This document shows positions 1 through 11,700 of a stretch of DNA of 64,000 nt, one piece after another. Location: the NCBI GenBank assembly GCA_039707655.1, contig CM077665.1, forward strand, positions 293,574,205-293,638,204. Direction: 5' to 3'. The translations under genes were made by a program, and so were the position numbers. Source of the stretch: Elymus sibiricus. Lineage: Eukaryota; Streptophyta; Magnoliopsida; Poales; Poaceae. The notes below the pieces were generated by a model. It did not search any database and was not told where the DNA came from. It saw nothing but the letters and a program-made list of their open reading frames with translations. Positions within the stretch are counted from its first letter, which is position 1. Each line of letters begins with the position of its first letter.

Positions 1-754
1 ACCTCTGCCTCGCCTGCCTGAGCGCCGCTCGGTTCGGCCAACCAGCAGCTCCACACGCGCGGACTCCCCCGCTCCCCCTCTTGCTCCTATGGTCGTAGAC
101 CACGCCCCCAAAGACCCCTGGCTCGCCCTTGCCTCCTCCCGTGGCCTCCAGCGCCTCTGAGGCCAAGTCCGGCGGCCACGTCCACGGTGGACCGCAGGCT
201 GGCTATATAAGCCAACCCCCGGCCCTCTCTCCCCCTCTGGCTCCTGTCTCTCCATCCCAATCACGCTCCAGAGCCCCCCTTTAACCACCCGAGCCCCCTG
301 TGCCCAGATCGAACCGGAGCTCCGCCCCATCGGGACTCTGGTGATCTCCGGGTACGGCCTCCTTCTGGTCCTCCTTTTTCTCTCCCTGGGTCCGCTGCTC
401 GCCACTGACCGTTTACCCTCCATCCTCCGCCATGTTTGCAGCCTAGGACATCGGCCTCAAGCTCCTCCCGAGGCTCCTCCGCCGCACCTTGTCGCCGCCG
501 GCAAACCAGGGCCTCGCGACGTCCCCCTCCTCCTCAACCCAAACGGCGGCAACCTCCTGACCCCATTCCTGCCATCAGCTCGCCCCGCCGTGCCTTGCTC
601 CACCGCCAGTGAGCTTGCCGCTCCCTCTGCCCCGAGGTGGAAGATGACAGGTAGGACCCACCTGTCATCCCCACACCTCCCTCGCTCTCTCCCTCTCTCG
701 CTGGGGCTGGGCCCCGCCTGTCGGGTTTAAAACCCGACCGGCGCGCGCGCCTGG
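1..754 (+). repeat. 5' LTR of the Tekay-type element, first visible part
   Basis: This stretch aligns with 43101-43856 of the 3' LTR at the far end of the same element, with scattered substitutions. A TATATAA box candidate lies at 204-210 and is kept in the 3' LTR at about 43303-43309. The open frames here are proline/arginine-rich by-products of GC-rich LTR sequence and are not genes. The segment ends with CCTGG (750-754), the target site duplicated by the LARD insertion. Confidence 0.85.
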
Positions 755-1856
755 TGTAACAGCCCGAGACCGATGCTCTAGAAGATTCCCCTTTTATTCC
801 GTTGTCATCGTGTGATTCGTTTGCTTGTCGCATTCATTATCGCATCATCCACACTGCCTCGACACTCCATTGCCGTCATTTTTCAAACTTGCATCCATTA
901 GTAGTTGCCGGTTTTCCCCGTTGACCGTTTTGAGACCAACAACACATGCACGCGTCCGCGGCATCATCGAGTTATTGTTTTTAAAAGTGTGTATAAAATA
1001 TTCTTGGACTGGGTCGAAAGTTGGCATGCGGTCTTGTTTTATTATAGGTAGACCGTCTGCCAAATTTCGTCGCAATCGGAGGTCGTTTGATATCCGAATG
1101 GTCAACCGTAGCGGCACCGTCATCCTTTATTATAGGAAGTTTTTCGGTGTTTTAAAACGCGTGTCACGGGCCACAAACCTCCCTCTCATCCCACCTACCC
1201 CATCTACACAACTCAACAACCCACACTAACCCTCCACCCTGATCCGGTCGTCCGATGGCAATTCCACGGTGCAAAAACGCCAAAAAAAACTACCCTAGCC
1301 CCCATCCTATAAAAAGAAGGGCTCCCCTTCCAAATCTGGCAAATCCTAGCTAAACCTACCCCCAACCCTCAGGCGCAGCTCCCCACCTCGCAGCCGCCAC
1401 CGCTCCATCGTTTTCCGTGCCAAGCCAGCCGCCAGCCGCCACTTGTCGCGCTAGATTCCCCCACGCCGCCGCCTCCCAGCCTATCCCGCGCCGCCACGTC
1501 ACCACGCCACCCACCAGCTACCGCAGGGGCCCGTCCGAGCCCGCGTCCGGCCCGCCGCGGGCCGAACCGGGCCCGAGCGCGCCCGCACTGCGCCGCCGCC
1601 TAGCGCCCGAGGCGCCTGAGCTCTGCAGCTCCTACTGCGTGCCCGCGAGCCCCCGCGTTACCCGCTGCTCGCCGCCATCACTCGCCGGGCCCTCGCCAGA
1701 CTGCCGCCGCCGGACCTCGCCGTCCGTGCCATGCCCAGTCGCTGCCCGAGCCACGCCGCCACGGGACTTCCTCGTGTCGCTGCCCGCAACTCCACGGGAG
1801 CCCCGCCTCCCCGAGCTTGCCTCCAACCTCTCCGCCGGTTGTCCTCCGGCTCGGCC

Positions 1857-2138
1857 GCTGCCCGAGCCGGCCTTTCGGCCCAATGTGACCTCCCCCAACC
1901 CAGCCCTAGTTTTTCACTAAGTCTTTTCGACTAAAAAATCAGCACATAAGCATTTTCAAACATGCATATCTTTTAACATGTTGACCTCGCCGTCCGTGCC
2001 ATGCCCAGCCGCTGCCCGAGCTGGCCTTTCGGCCCAATGTGAGCTCCCCCAACCCAGCCCCAGTTTTTCACTAAGTCTTTTCGACTGAAAAATCAGCACA
2101 TAAGGATTTTCAAACATGCATATCTTTTAACATGTTGA
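1857..2138 (+). repeat. Private tandem duplication inside LTR1
   Basis: The block at about 1857-1980, running from the cctttcggcccaatgtga motif to the cttttaacatgttga motif, recurs at about 2015-2138. The second copy is preceded by a repeat of the upstream gacctcgccgtccgtgccat segment (compare 1711 and 1983) that lacks the intervening ~105 bp. LTR2 and LTR3 hold a single copy at the matching place. It therefore arose in LTR1 alone, after the two ancestral LTRs began to diverge. Confidence 0.75.
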
Positions 2139-3783
2139 TCCGATGGGAACGTGTAATATATGAAAAATGATCTACCGGATGTGTAATTCATCATGGTGGT
2201 ATTTGCATGCATATTAGAGTTCATCTACTTGCTGTAATCTTTGTTGCAAAAGTGCATTTCATCGTAAATTACAAGCTGCGAATCGGTTTACGATATGTTC
2301 TATTTTGCAAGCAACATATTAAATAATCCATGCATGTTTTGGACTTGTGGAAAAGGAGTGGTTGTAGTGTGTAATGTCTACTTGATAATTGTATGATTTC
2401 CATGCCATGAATCTCATGCCTAGCTATAGTTCTCATCTTGTGCACGTGCTATAAGAAAAAAAACTGCTGTTTTGAAGGTCAAAAATAACTCTAAGTCTGA
2501 AACTACTATGGTGTTGCCATGTTGCCATGTGATTTGCTAGTGCTCTAGGACTCTTTTGTTGTTACCCCAATGGAGGCCTTTGTTAAGCATGTCATTGACT
2601 ACCAGGTTGTGTCATTTGTTCCCATGTATAGGATTTGCCTCATAGTTATATCTGTTGTCCAACATGCCAATCTGTTAAAAAAAACTGCTGCTCATGTCTA
2701 GTCTAATTTTCACTAAGTTTGAAAATCTGTTTTCTTCAAAATGCCATGTTGTGTTGACGCTAGACATGATTTTATGCATAATTAGACCTTGCCACCATGG
2801 AATGATTTGTAGTGCATCATGTCCTATACCATGTTGTAGATTTTCATGCCATGATATGACCTATAGCATATAGTTTTACTGCTGCCAATATGTCTTCGTG
2901 ATAAAACTGCTCTCTCTAAAAACTGTTATTTTCACTAAGTCCTAATAGGCTATATTTTGTTATCATGTTGTGAGCTTATTACCATGTGATCCATGACTCT
3001 TTTGAGTATGATATTTGATGATGAAATGAAGTGTGTGTTATATGCTATTGCCCCATGCTTAGTTTGCGCATTTTAGAATCTTGTAGCTTGTTGTTTTCAT
3101 GTGTGCAATATGCTATGTTGCTGATTTGGGCAGATTTTAAATAAAACTTGTGTTGCTTGCTATTGTTGAAACGTTGCTCCATTTTGAACATGTTCCACAT
3201 GAAACTTGCTTAGAATTTCATGTAGTTTCATAATATATTGTTCCATCCATGATTTAACATGTTTGTGGTTGTCGTTTGTATGCATTTTACATTCATGGCA
3301 TATGCATCTTGTGTTTGTCATATCTTTTACACCGTAGCTCCGTTTCAAACGTTCTATATATGTAAATCGCCTAGAATAACGAGTAGAATATCATTGTGCA
3401 CTTTATTTCCCTGTTTAATAAATATAAAACATGGTTATTTCAGATCTGGGCCAAACTTATAATTTGCATATGGGGTCGTTACGGAAATGTTATATGTTGT
3501 TTCAGGCCTCATTTATACTTGCCTAGATGTGCAGTTTACTTATGCTTCACCTCTTGCCATGTTTAACAACATTTAAACTTGTTGTGTAAATAAACGAGAG
3601 TGAACTAAATGATACGAATGTGGAGTTTCGTCAATATGCAACTGGTTGCATATTGAGCTTCACTTAAGGTGTCGGAGTTGATTGTTGTGCTTTGCCATGT
3701 CCTGCATAACATGCATCATCCTTGTTGTGCATCCTATCATGAATATGTTGTGGTGTTTATCATGTGTTGATTTTTGTTTCCAG

Positions 3784-4164
3784 ATGGCTTCTTCTCAATA
3801 GAGTTCCGAACGCGTTTGGAGTGTGAGGATTCGTTTGACTACGTTGGATCGTCTTCTTCACGGATTCGTTCTTCTTCCAAGTGGGATCTCAGGCAAGATG
3901 ACCATTTCCCTTGATACCACTACTATCATTGCCATGCTAGTTGTCTCGTTTCTATCGATGTGTCTCGCTACCTACCACATATTTGTCAAGCCTCCAAAAA
4001 TGCCATGAAAAGCCTCTAACCCTCCACATCCCAGCAAACCATTGTTTGGCTATGTTACTGCTTGCTCAGCCCTACTTATAGCATTGCTAGTTGCAGGTGC
4101 AATCGTTTCCATGTGCCAACATGGATATCCTTTTTTGATATATCACAATATTATTTCTATTTAA
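3784..4164 (+). pseudogene. LTR-embedded frame with two hydrophobic segments (LTR1 copy)
   Basis: I do not recognise this frame. From ATG at 3784 it runs 127 codons to TAA (4162-4164), with in-frame stops at codon 6 (TAG) and codon 75 (TGA). Between them the frame encodes an Arg-rich start, a hydrophobic segment (about codons 47-66, TTTIIAMLVVSF onward) and, after the TGA, a second one (about codons 87-105, TACSALLIALLVAGAIVS). The same length and both stops are kept in LTR2 and LTR3. Comparing LTR1 with LTR2 by hand gives about 10 synonymous and 8-9 replacement changes and no indel. That is fewer replacements than drift would usually give. It may be a relic of a once-translated membrane peptide, or chance; there is no evidence that it is translated now. 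Confidence 0.35.
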
Positions 4165-5533
4165 TTTAATGCACATATATACTTGGTAAAAGGTGGAAGG
4201 CTTGGCCTTTTACTCGGTGTTTTGTTCCACTTTTGTTACCCTAGTTACTTGTGTACCGGTGTTATGTTCCATATTGAGCGCTCCTAACATGCTCGGGGTT
4301 GTTATGGGGACCCCCTTGACTTTCGTTTTGGGATAAAACTCTTCTGGAAAGGCCTAATAACTAATAAAATGCATAGGGACCCGCCGGCACCCACGGATAA
4401 TTAATCAACAACCCGGGCCAGTGCTCCTCATGAGTGTTGGTCCAACCCAGAGCAGCTTATTAACGCCGTCCGGGGAAACTCGGTGATTGGCGTGGTAACC
4501 ATCGCTCATCCGTTGTGTCTTGAGAATGAGATATGCGGTCCCTATCGGGTTCGTCGACATGTCGGACAGCCTTGCTTGATTTGTTTTACCTTTCTCTAAC
4601 GTCTTGTGCGCGGGATTTTGAGGACACTTCGGGCTATCTCGAGGTTGATATTTTCCATCGGGATTCCGCAAATACTACGGGTTCTCCCGTGGTTGAGGAG
4701 TTCCAACGCAGCTTGTGGTTAGTTTGTGATGGATGAGTTGGAGCACCCCTGCAGGGTTAAATCTTTCATGAGAGCCATGCCCGCGGTTATGTGGCAACTT
4801 GGAAATTTGTTTAACATCTGGGCATAGAGAACTTAAAGTAAACTCTAATAAAATACACCAACCGTGTGCGTAACCGTGATCGTCTCTTCTCATGAGGTCT
4901 GCTACGAAAGAGAACACGGTGGGGTTATGTTTGAACGTAAGTAGGTGTTCAAGATCACTTAGTGGTCATTACTAGTTCACGTCCGTTTTTGCGACGATCA
5001 CCCCCACTTATTCTTGTACTCATAAGTTAGCCACTCAAATAAATGCTTAGTGCTTGCGGCAGCCTCACCACTTAACCATACCTCACCCAATAAGCTTTAA
5101 TAGTCTTGATGCCCATGGAAATGAGATTGCTGAGTCCCTGTGGCTCACAGATTATTACAACAACAGTTGTAGGTACAGGTAATGCGATGCTTTGACGTGA
5201 GAGCGATGCTTTGACGTGAGTTCTTCTTCTTCTTCATCGATCTAGGATGGGTTCCAGGCTGGCAGCCTGGGATAGCAAGGATGGATGTCATTTTATCGTT
5301 TGGTTTCCTCGATAGTCGGACCTTGCTCTTCTTTATGATGATTGTATATGTTGTTGTATTGATGTGATCTTGATTTAGCTTGTGGCGAGTGTAAGCCAAG
5401 AACATATACTCATCTATTCTTTACATGTACTTGTAATGATATCCATTCTTGCGAAACGACGAGATGCGCTTCTATCCCTGTCGAGGCCCCCGAGCCAAAA
5501 TAAGGATACGATCGCATCTTGGGCGTTACAAGT

Positions 5534-5546
5534 TGGTATCAGAGCC
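5534..5546 (+). other. Primer-binding site, LARD interior 1
   Basis: TGGTATCAGAGCC lies 3 bases after the LTR end and is complementary to the 3' end of plant initiator-methionine tRNA, the usual minus-strand primer of this class. It marks the 5' LTR/interior border. Confidence 0.9.
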
Positions 5547-8500
5547 TGTTCCGACCTTGGAGCCCCCCCCCCATTGATTGATCGAACTTGGCCTAGTCGA
5601 GTCTAGTAAAAACTATTTTGAGTCTAGTTATATATAGGAGAGTAGGATTCTTTTTACTCCTCTTCTATGCTCTGGTGAGGAATCCTTTCGTAGGAATTTT
5701 AATTCTACCCCTCTTCTCACTCAAATTTTTTTTAGGATCACGCGGGTATTCCGGAACCTCTATGATGTCGATGTGACCGGAATTCTGTTCTTGGTGCCTC
5801 CCGTACATATGGATTGGACCCCGGGAGTTGAGCTCCAAGGGGTTCTTGACACATCGTAATCGTTCAGTTTCCTTAGTATCTCAGGACACGGATTTTCGAA
5901 ATTGCTTCAATACTATTCATGGTGCGAAGATTGTCGCGGCACCCAGTACTGGGGAGCGGGATCACATGTACTGACATGTTTAGTATCGTTGTGATTACGA
6001 GGGTCTGAGGTAGATGAGTTTCCGAGGTCTCTCTGGTTATGTGTTGACGGATGTGATACACTGGTGGGTAGTATTATTGCTAGGAGTTGAGTGATTTATT
6101 CAGTAATTGATCCATGTATCCGTTGGACCAGATTGCATAACCAGAAAGATTTTGGAAGTTCTTAGGTGGGAATTCAAGTAGTTACCTAGGATTATCCTTC
6201 CAGCAATTCTTAGGTGGGAAGTTCTTAGGTGGGAATACAAATGGGTTATGTATTTGTTTCCGGCTTAATTCGTAAGCCTCATCCTTTGGTTTTGTTGGAG
6301 TATGGTAATTCGAGTTGCTTTGATGTCAAGCGTTGATTTCATATATTTCCTAAGTGTGTTCTCATATTTCTATGGGAGTGTTAATCCCTTTTCCTCAATC
6401 AAATTGTCATGTCAATCTTATTCCTAACCGGAGTGCTTCTCTTCAAGTGAATTCAATCCTTTTCAATATTAGCAAGATCTATCCTCTTATTTCTTTTCGA
6501 AGTTCGTCTCATCTGTCTAAAGTTGTCTTCATTTTTCCCCACCCTCCCGCCCTTTTCTTCAAAGATTAAATGCTCATTCAATTGTCTTTCTTTTCATCGA
6601 TGCTTCTGGTATCTTTTCTTCCATATTGTTTTTGGTGATTCATGTGAAGATGCTCAAGTGCTTAAGTTCATCATTTCCTTGTCTTCATCTTACTTTCTGT
6701 TCCGGTATGTTCAATTCTAGAAGACGTTGTTCATCATATCCTTTTCCTTCATTCAATGCTTTTTTGTGTTGGGAATATTTATCCAAGCCTCTCTTGCTTA
6801 TTCATCTCTCTATTCTATCCGGAGTGTTGAAGATCTCTCAGAAGCTCGTGTTTTCATTCAATCCTTTCAAATTATTTTGTGGTTCTCACCTCATCAAGTT
6901 TCTAATTTGTACCGGTGCAATCTCTCTTTCTAATCAATTGTCTAAACGGTGGTTTCAATTGAGTGGGCCCATAATCCACAGGGTTTCCCCAGGATCTTAC
7001 CTGGCTCTTCTAATCTTTCTGGAGATGTCCTCAAGTTCTTTTCAATATGTAAGAATGATTTTCATCAGTCATATTCTATGTCCAAGATCGCTTCGAATTA
7101 TTTTCATCGTTGGCTCAACCTATCTTTGTTCATTATTCCAGAGTGTCTTAGTAATTTATGATGTTGTTTCTCATCATCATTCTTAGCGTTGAAGACCGAA
7201 GGAGTGTTTCTTTTAAATCTTTGTCCTATCTCATGAAGATTCATGGTTAAAGCTTCATGATATCCTCTCAAATTGTTTTCAATCATGAGTAATTCCTCCC
7301 ATATCTATCTGGAGCATTTCAGAGTTGTTTTCATTCTCGATCCTCCGAAGGCCATCATTCAGAAGATTTCTTTGTTCTCAGCTTTCAGCTTTCTTTCTCA
7401 AATTCTTCTCAATTTTTGTCTCTTCGTTCGTCTCTTAATTATTCTGGTGCCTTGTTGAAGTTTCTATTAGGAAAATCTTGATCTCTTCATTCTCGTGTAT
7501 TTCCATTTGTTTCAATTCTTACCGGTGTTTCGTTCAAGTCTTATTCAAGCTTATGAATCTGTCTTCAATCTTTTCAAGAAGAATAAGTAGTATGCCAAAT
7601 CCGTTGCTTGTCATTAATTTAACTTGATGAAGGATAAGCATAACATAATTCTTATACTTGTTTCATCAGTTGATTCCAATCCTTCTTCCGGCGTGGTTCA
7701 TGATATCAATTCTTGGCTCTAAGTTGTTCATATTTTTTTTCCAGGGTTCAAAGTTTTATCAATTATCTCGTCCTCAAGATCTATCTAAATCTTTGCAAGA
7801 TCGTAATCTTATTCTTTTCGACCTTCATTTCTTTTTATCATTCTTGTGTATACGAAAGTTCTTCATAGTAATTCGTCAAGAATTTAATTCATTCTCGAAG
7901 TATTCTTCAAGATTCTTTTTGGAGGACCTCAAGTATTCTTTGTCTTGCATTTCAAGTGCAATTATTTCTCTCTATCTTTGAGATGGTATTATAGCATTAT
8001 TGATTCATGAGGAGTCTCGAAGAGAAGTTATCAAGAATGAGATAATTAAACCCATCATCTTCTTCACTGGAGTTATCTCGGATCGGATTTCGCCTAAAGC
8101 GTTTCCTAAGGATTGTTGCTATCGTGGTGCTTACCAATGATCCAAGTTCTCAATGTATCCTCTTGGTGTAAAAAGTTTTGCATATCTTGTTGTTCCCAAC
8201 CAATCAATTGTTTCCGTTAGTGGTGGGTTTTCACCTCATAATTTTGAGATGGTTTCCATAAGCCCACAACAAGATTTTCTTTTCGTTGTTGATTCTCCAA
8301 CAACTCCGTTCAATCTCTTCTTGTTAGGATGCTTTTCAAGCTCAATAGGGGTAGAATATGTCATTTTCTTCCCCATTCTTTCTCTCCAATGATCTAGCTT
8401 CATTCTTTTGTTCCGGAGGCATTGTGATGTTGCTCTATTCATCCCATCATCTCGTTTTATCGAAATCATGTTCTTTCCTTGCTTATCTCATTAAACCGGA

Positions 8501-8735
8501 GTGTTATGTCCTCTCTCAAGATCTTTCTATGTTATCAAGTTTCTCTTCTATTTCTACGAAAGTGCTGCCCAAATTTCTTGTGAATTCTTGCTGTGCCTCG
8601 TGCCATTCTTCATCTCTTTGCAACCTTCAAGGATCGTTGGTTCCACTCGTATGTCAAATAAGCAACTAAGTTTTACCTTTTCCTTTCCTCTTTCTCTTCC
8701 CCTTCTCATTTTAAGATCTCAGGTCGAGATCTCTT

Positions 8736-8751
8736 GTAAGTGGAGGAGAGT
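8736..8751 (+). other. Polypurine tract before LARD LTR2
   Basis: A purine-rich run (AAGTGGAGGAGAG plus a short pyrimidine tail) abuts the TG that starts LTR2. This is the expected plus-strand priming site. The same run recurs before LTR3 at about 16751-16766. Confidence 0.8.
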
Positions 8752-11700
8752 TGTAACAGCCCGAGACCGACGCTCTAGAAGATTCCCCTTTTATTCCGTT
8801 GTCATCGTGTGATTCATTTGGTTGTCACATTCATCATCACATCATTCGCATCATCCGCATTGCAATGGCACTCAGTTACCGTCATTTTTCAAACTTGCAT
8901 CCATTAGTAGTTCCCGGTTTTCCCCGTTGACCATTTCGAGACCAACCACACACGCACGCACCTACGGCATCATCGAGTTATTGTTTTTAAAAGTGCATAT
9001 AAAATATTCTTGGATCGGGTCGAAAGTTGGCATGCGGTCTTGTTTTATTATAGGTAGACCGCCTGCCAAATTTTGTCGCAATCGGAGGTCGTTTGATACC
9101 CGAACGGTCGACCATAGCGGCACCGTCATCGGTTTATTATCAGACGTTTCTTGGTGTTTTAAAACGCATGTCACGGGCCACAAACCTCCTTCTCATCCCA
9201 CCTAGCCCATCTACACAGCCCAACAACCCACACTAACCCTCCACATTGATCCGGTCGTTCGATGGCAATCGCACAGTGGAAAAACGCCAAAGAAACCTAA
9301 CCTAGCCCCCCTCCCATAAAAGGAAGGGCTCCCCTTCCAAATCTGGCTAAACCTACCCCCAACCCACAGCCGCAGCCCCCCACCTCACAGCCACTGCCAC
9401 TCCATCCTTTTCCGTGCCAAGCCAGCCGCTGGCCGCCCCTTGTCGCGCCAGATTCCCCCGCGCCGCCGCCTCCAGCCTATCCCACACCGCCACGTCACCG
9501 TGCGACCCACCAGCCACCGTAGGGGCCCGCCCGAGCCCGCGTCCGGCCTACCGCGAGCCGAACCGGGCCCGAGCGCCCGCACCGCGCCGCCGCCTAGCGC
9601 CCGAGGCGCCTGAGCTCTGCAGCTCCTCCTGCGCGCCCGCGAGGCCCCGCGCCGCCCGCTGCTTGCCGACATTGCTCGCCGGGCCCTCGCCGGACCGCCG
9701 CCGCCGGACCTCGCCGTCCGTGCCATGCCCCGCCGCTGCCCGAGCCGTGCCGCCATGAAACCTCCTCGTGTCGCCGCCCGCAGCTCCACGGGAGCCCCGA
9801 CTCCCTGAGCTTGCCTCCAACCTCGCCGTCGATCGTCCTCCGGCCCAGATCCGGTGGGATCTGGCCGGATCTTGTGCGCCCTGCCTCGCCTCCTGGCCCT
9901 CCCCGTCGCCAGGCCTCCTCGCCTCTGCCTCGTATAGAGGTCGGGGAGGACCTCCTCCCCCTCCCGCGTGGGCCCTGCGGCCCAGCCTCCCGTGGGCCAC
10001 CGTTCGGCCGAGCCGGCCTTTCGGCCCAATGTGAGCTCCCCCAACCCAGCCCCAGTTTTAGCGTTTTTTTCACTAAGTCTTTTCGACTGAAAAATCAGCA
10101 CATAAGCATTTTCAAACATGCATATCTTTTAACATGTTGATCTGATGGGAACGTGTATTATATGAAAAATGATCTACATGATCTGTACTTCATCATGGTG
10201 GTATTTGCATGCATATTACTTGCTGTAATCTTTGTTGCAAAAGTGCATTTCATCGTAAATTACAAGTTACGAATCTGTTTACGATAAGTTCCATTTTGCG
10301 AGCATCATATTAAATAATCCATCCATGTTTTGGACTTGTGGAAAAGGAGTGGTTGTAGTGTGTAATGTCTACTTGATAATTGTATGATTTCCATGCCATG
10401 AATCTCATGCCTAGCTATAGTTCTCATCTTGTGCACATGCTATAAGAAAAAAAAACTGCTGTTTTCAAGGTCCAAAATAATTCTATTTCTGAAACTGTTA
10501 TTTTGTTGCCATGTTGCCATGTGATTTACTAGTGCTCTAGGACTCTTTTGTTGTTGCCCCAATGGACTCTTTTGGTAAGCATGTCATTGACTACCAGGTT
10601 GTGTCATTTGTTTCCATGTATAGGATTTGCATCAGAGTTATATCTGTTGTCCAACATGCCAATCTGTTAAAAAAGCTGCTGCTCATGTCTAGCCTAATTT
10701 TCACCAAGTCTGAGAATCAGATTTCTTCATAATGCCATGTTGTGTTGATGCTAGACATGATTTTATGCATAATTAGACCTTGCCACCATGGAATGATTTG
10801 TAGTGCATCATGTCCTCTACCATGCTGTAGATTTTCATGCCATGATATGACCTATAGCATATAGTTTTACTGCTGCCAATATGCCTTCGTGACAAAACTG
10901 CTCTATCTAAAAACTGTTATTTTCACCAAGTCCTAATAGGCTATATTTCGTTGTCATGTTGTGAGCTTACTACCATGTGATCCATGACTCTTTTGAGTAT
11001 GATATTTGAAGATGAAATGACGTGTGTGTTATATGCTACTGCCCCATGCTTAGTTTGCGCATTTTAGAATCTTATAGCTTGTTGTTTTCATGTGTGCAAT
11101 ATGCTATGTTGCTGAATTGGGCAGATTTTAAATAAAACTTGTGTTGCTTGCTATTGTTGAAATGTTGCTCCGTTTTGAACATGTTCCACATGAAACTTGC
11201 TTAGTATTTCATGTAGTTTCATAATATCTTGTTGCATCCATGATTTAACATGTTTGTGGTTGTTGTTTGCATGCATTTTGCATTCATGGCATATGCATCT
11301 TGTGTTTGTCATATCTTTTAGACCGTAGCTCCGTTTCAAACGTTCTATATATGTAAATCGCCTAGAATGACGAGTAGAATATCATTGTGCACTTTATTTC
11401 CCTGTTTAATAAATATAAAACAAGGTTAGTTCAGATCTGGGCCAAACTTATAATTTGCATATGGGGTCATTTCGGAAATGTTATATGTTGTTTCCGGCCT
11501 CATTTAAACTTGCCTAGATGTGTAGTTTACTTATGCTTCACCTCCTGCCATGTTTAACAACATTTAAACTTGTTGTGTAAATAAACGAGAGTGAAATAAA
11601 TGATTCGAATGTGGAGTTTCGTCCATATGCAACTCGTTGCATATTGAGCTTCACTTAAGGTGTAGGAGTTGATTGTTGTGCTTTGCCATGTCCTGCATGA

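Larger units (their letters stand above)
755..5530 (+). repeat. LARD LTR1 (4776 bp)
   Basis: Bounded by TG at 755 and CA at 5530 and followed at once by a Met-tRNA PBS. A TATAAAAA box candidate lies near 1308-1315, before a GC-rich leader. In its first ~4 kb it differs from LTR2 at roughly 5 percent of sites (19 differences in the 381 bp I counted). From 4740 to its end it is almost identical to LTR2, with two differences seen. It also has a private internal duplication near 1984-2138. The many short frames are not supported as genes, apart from the two-segment frame listed separately. Confidence 0.85.
5531..8751 (+). mobile_element. LARD interior domain, copy 1 (non-coding)
   Basis: The 3221 bp between LTR1 and LTR2 begin with a PBS (TGGTATCAGAGCC, 5534-5546) and end in a polypurine tract (about 8736-8751). 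The sequence is T/C-rich on the plus strand. Its longest frame (6626-7186) has no recognisable domain and looks compositional. No gag, protease, RT or integrase motif appears in any frame. Three copies of TTCTTAGGTGGGAA lie at about 6163-6235. Copy 2 (13544-16766) differs by about six substitutions plus a C-run length change, so the two copies separated recently. Confidence 0.8.

Noticed and set aside
6626..7186. 186-codon frame in LARD interior 1 (also 14641-15201)
   Set aside because: T/C-rich strand gives Ser/Phe/Leu/Ile composition; kept in copy 2 only because that copy is a recent duplicate; no domain or codon signal.
9385..10119. Long minus-strand frames (150-255 codons) in the GC-rich leader of LTR2, repeated at 17368-18135
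   Set aside because: Arg/Gly/Ala-rich in several overlapping frames on both strands, a by-product of GC-rich LTR sequence; no domain.
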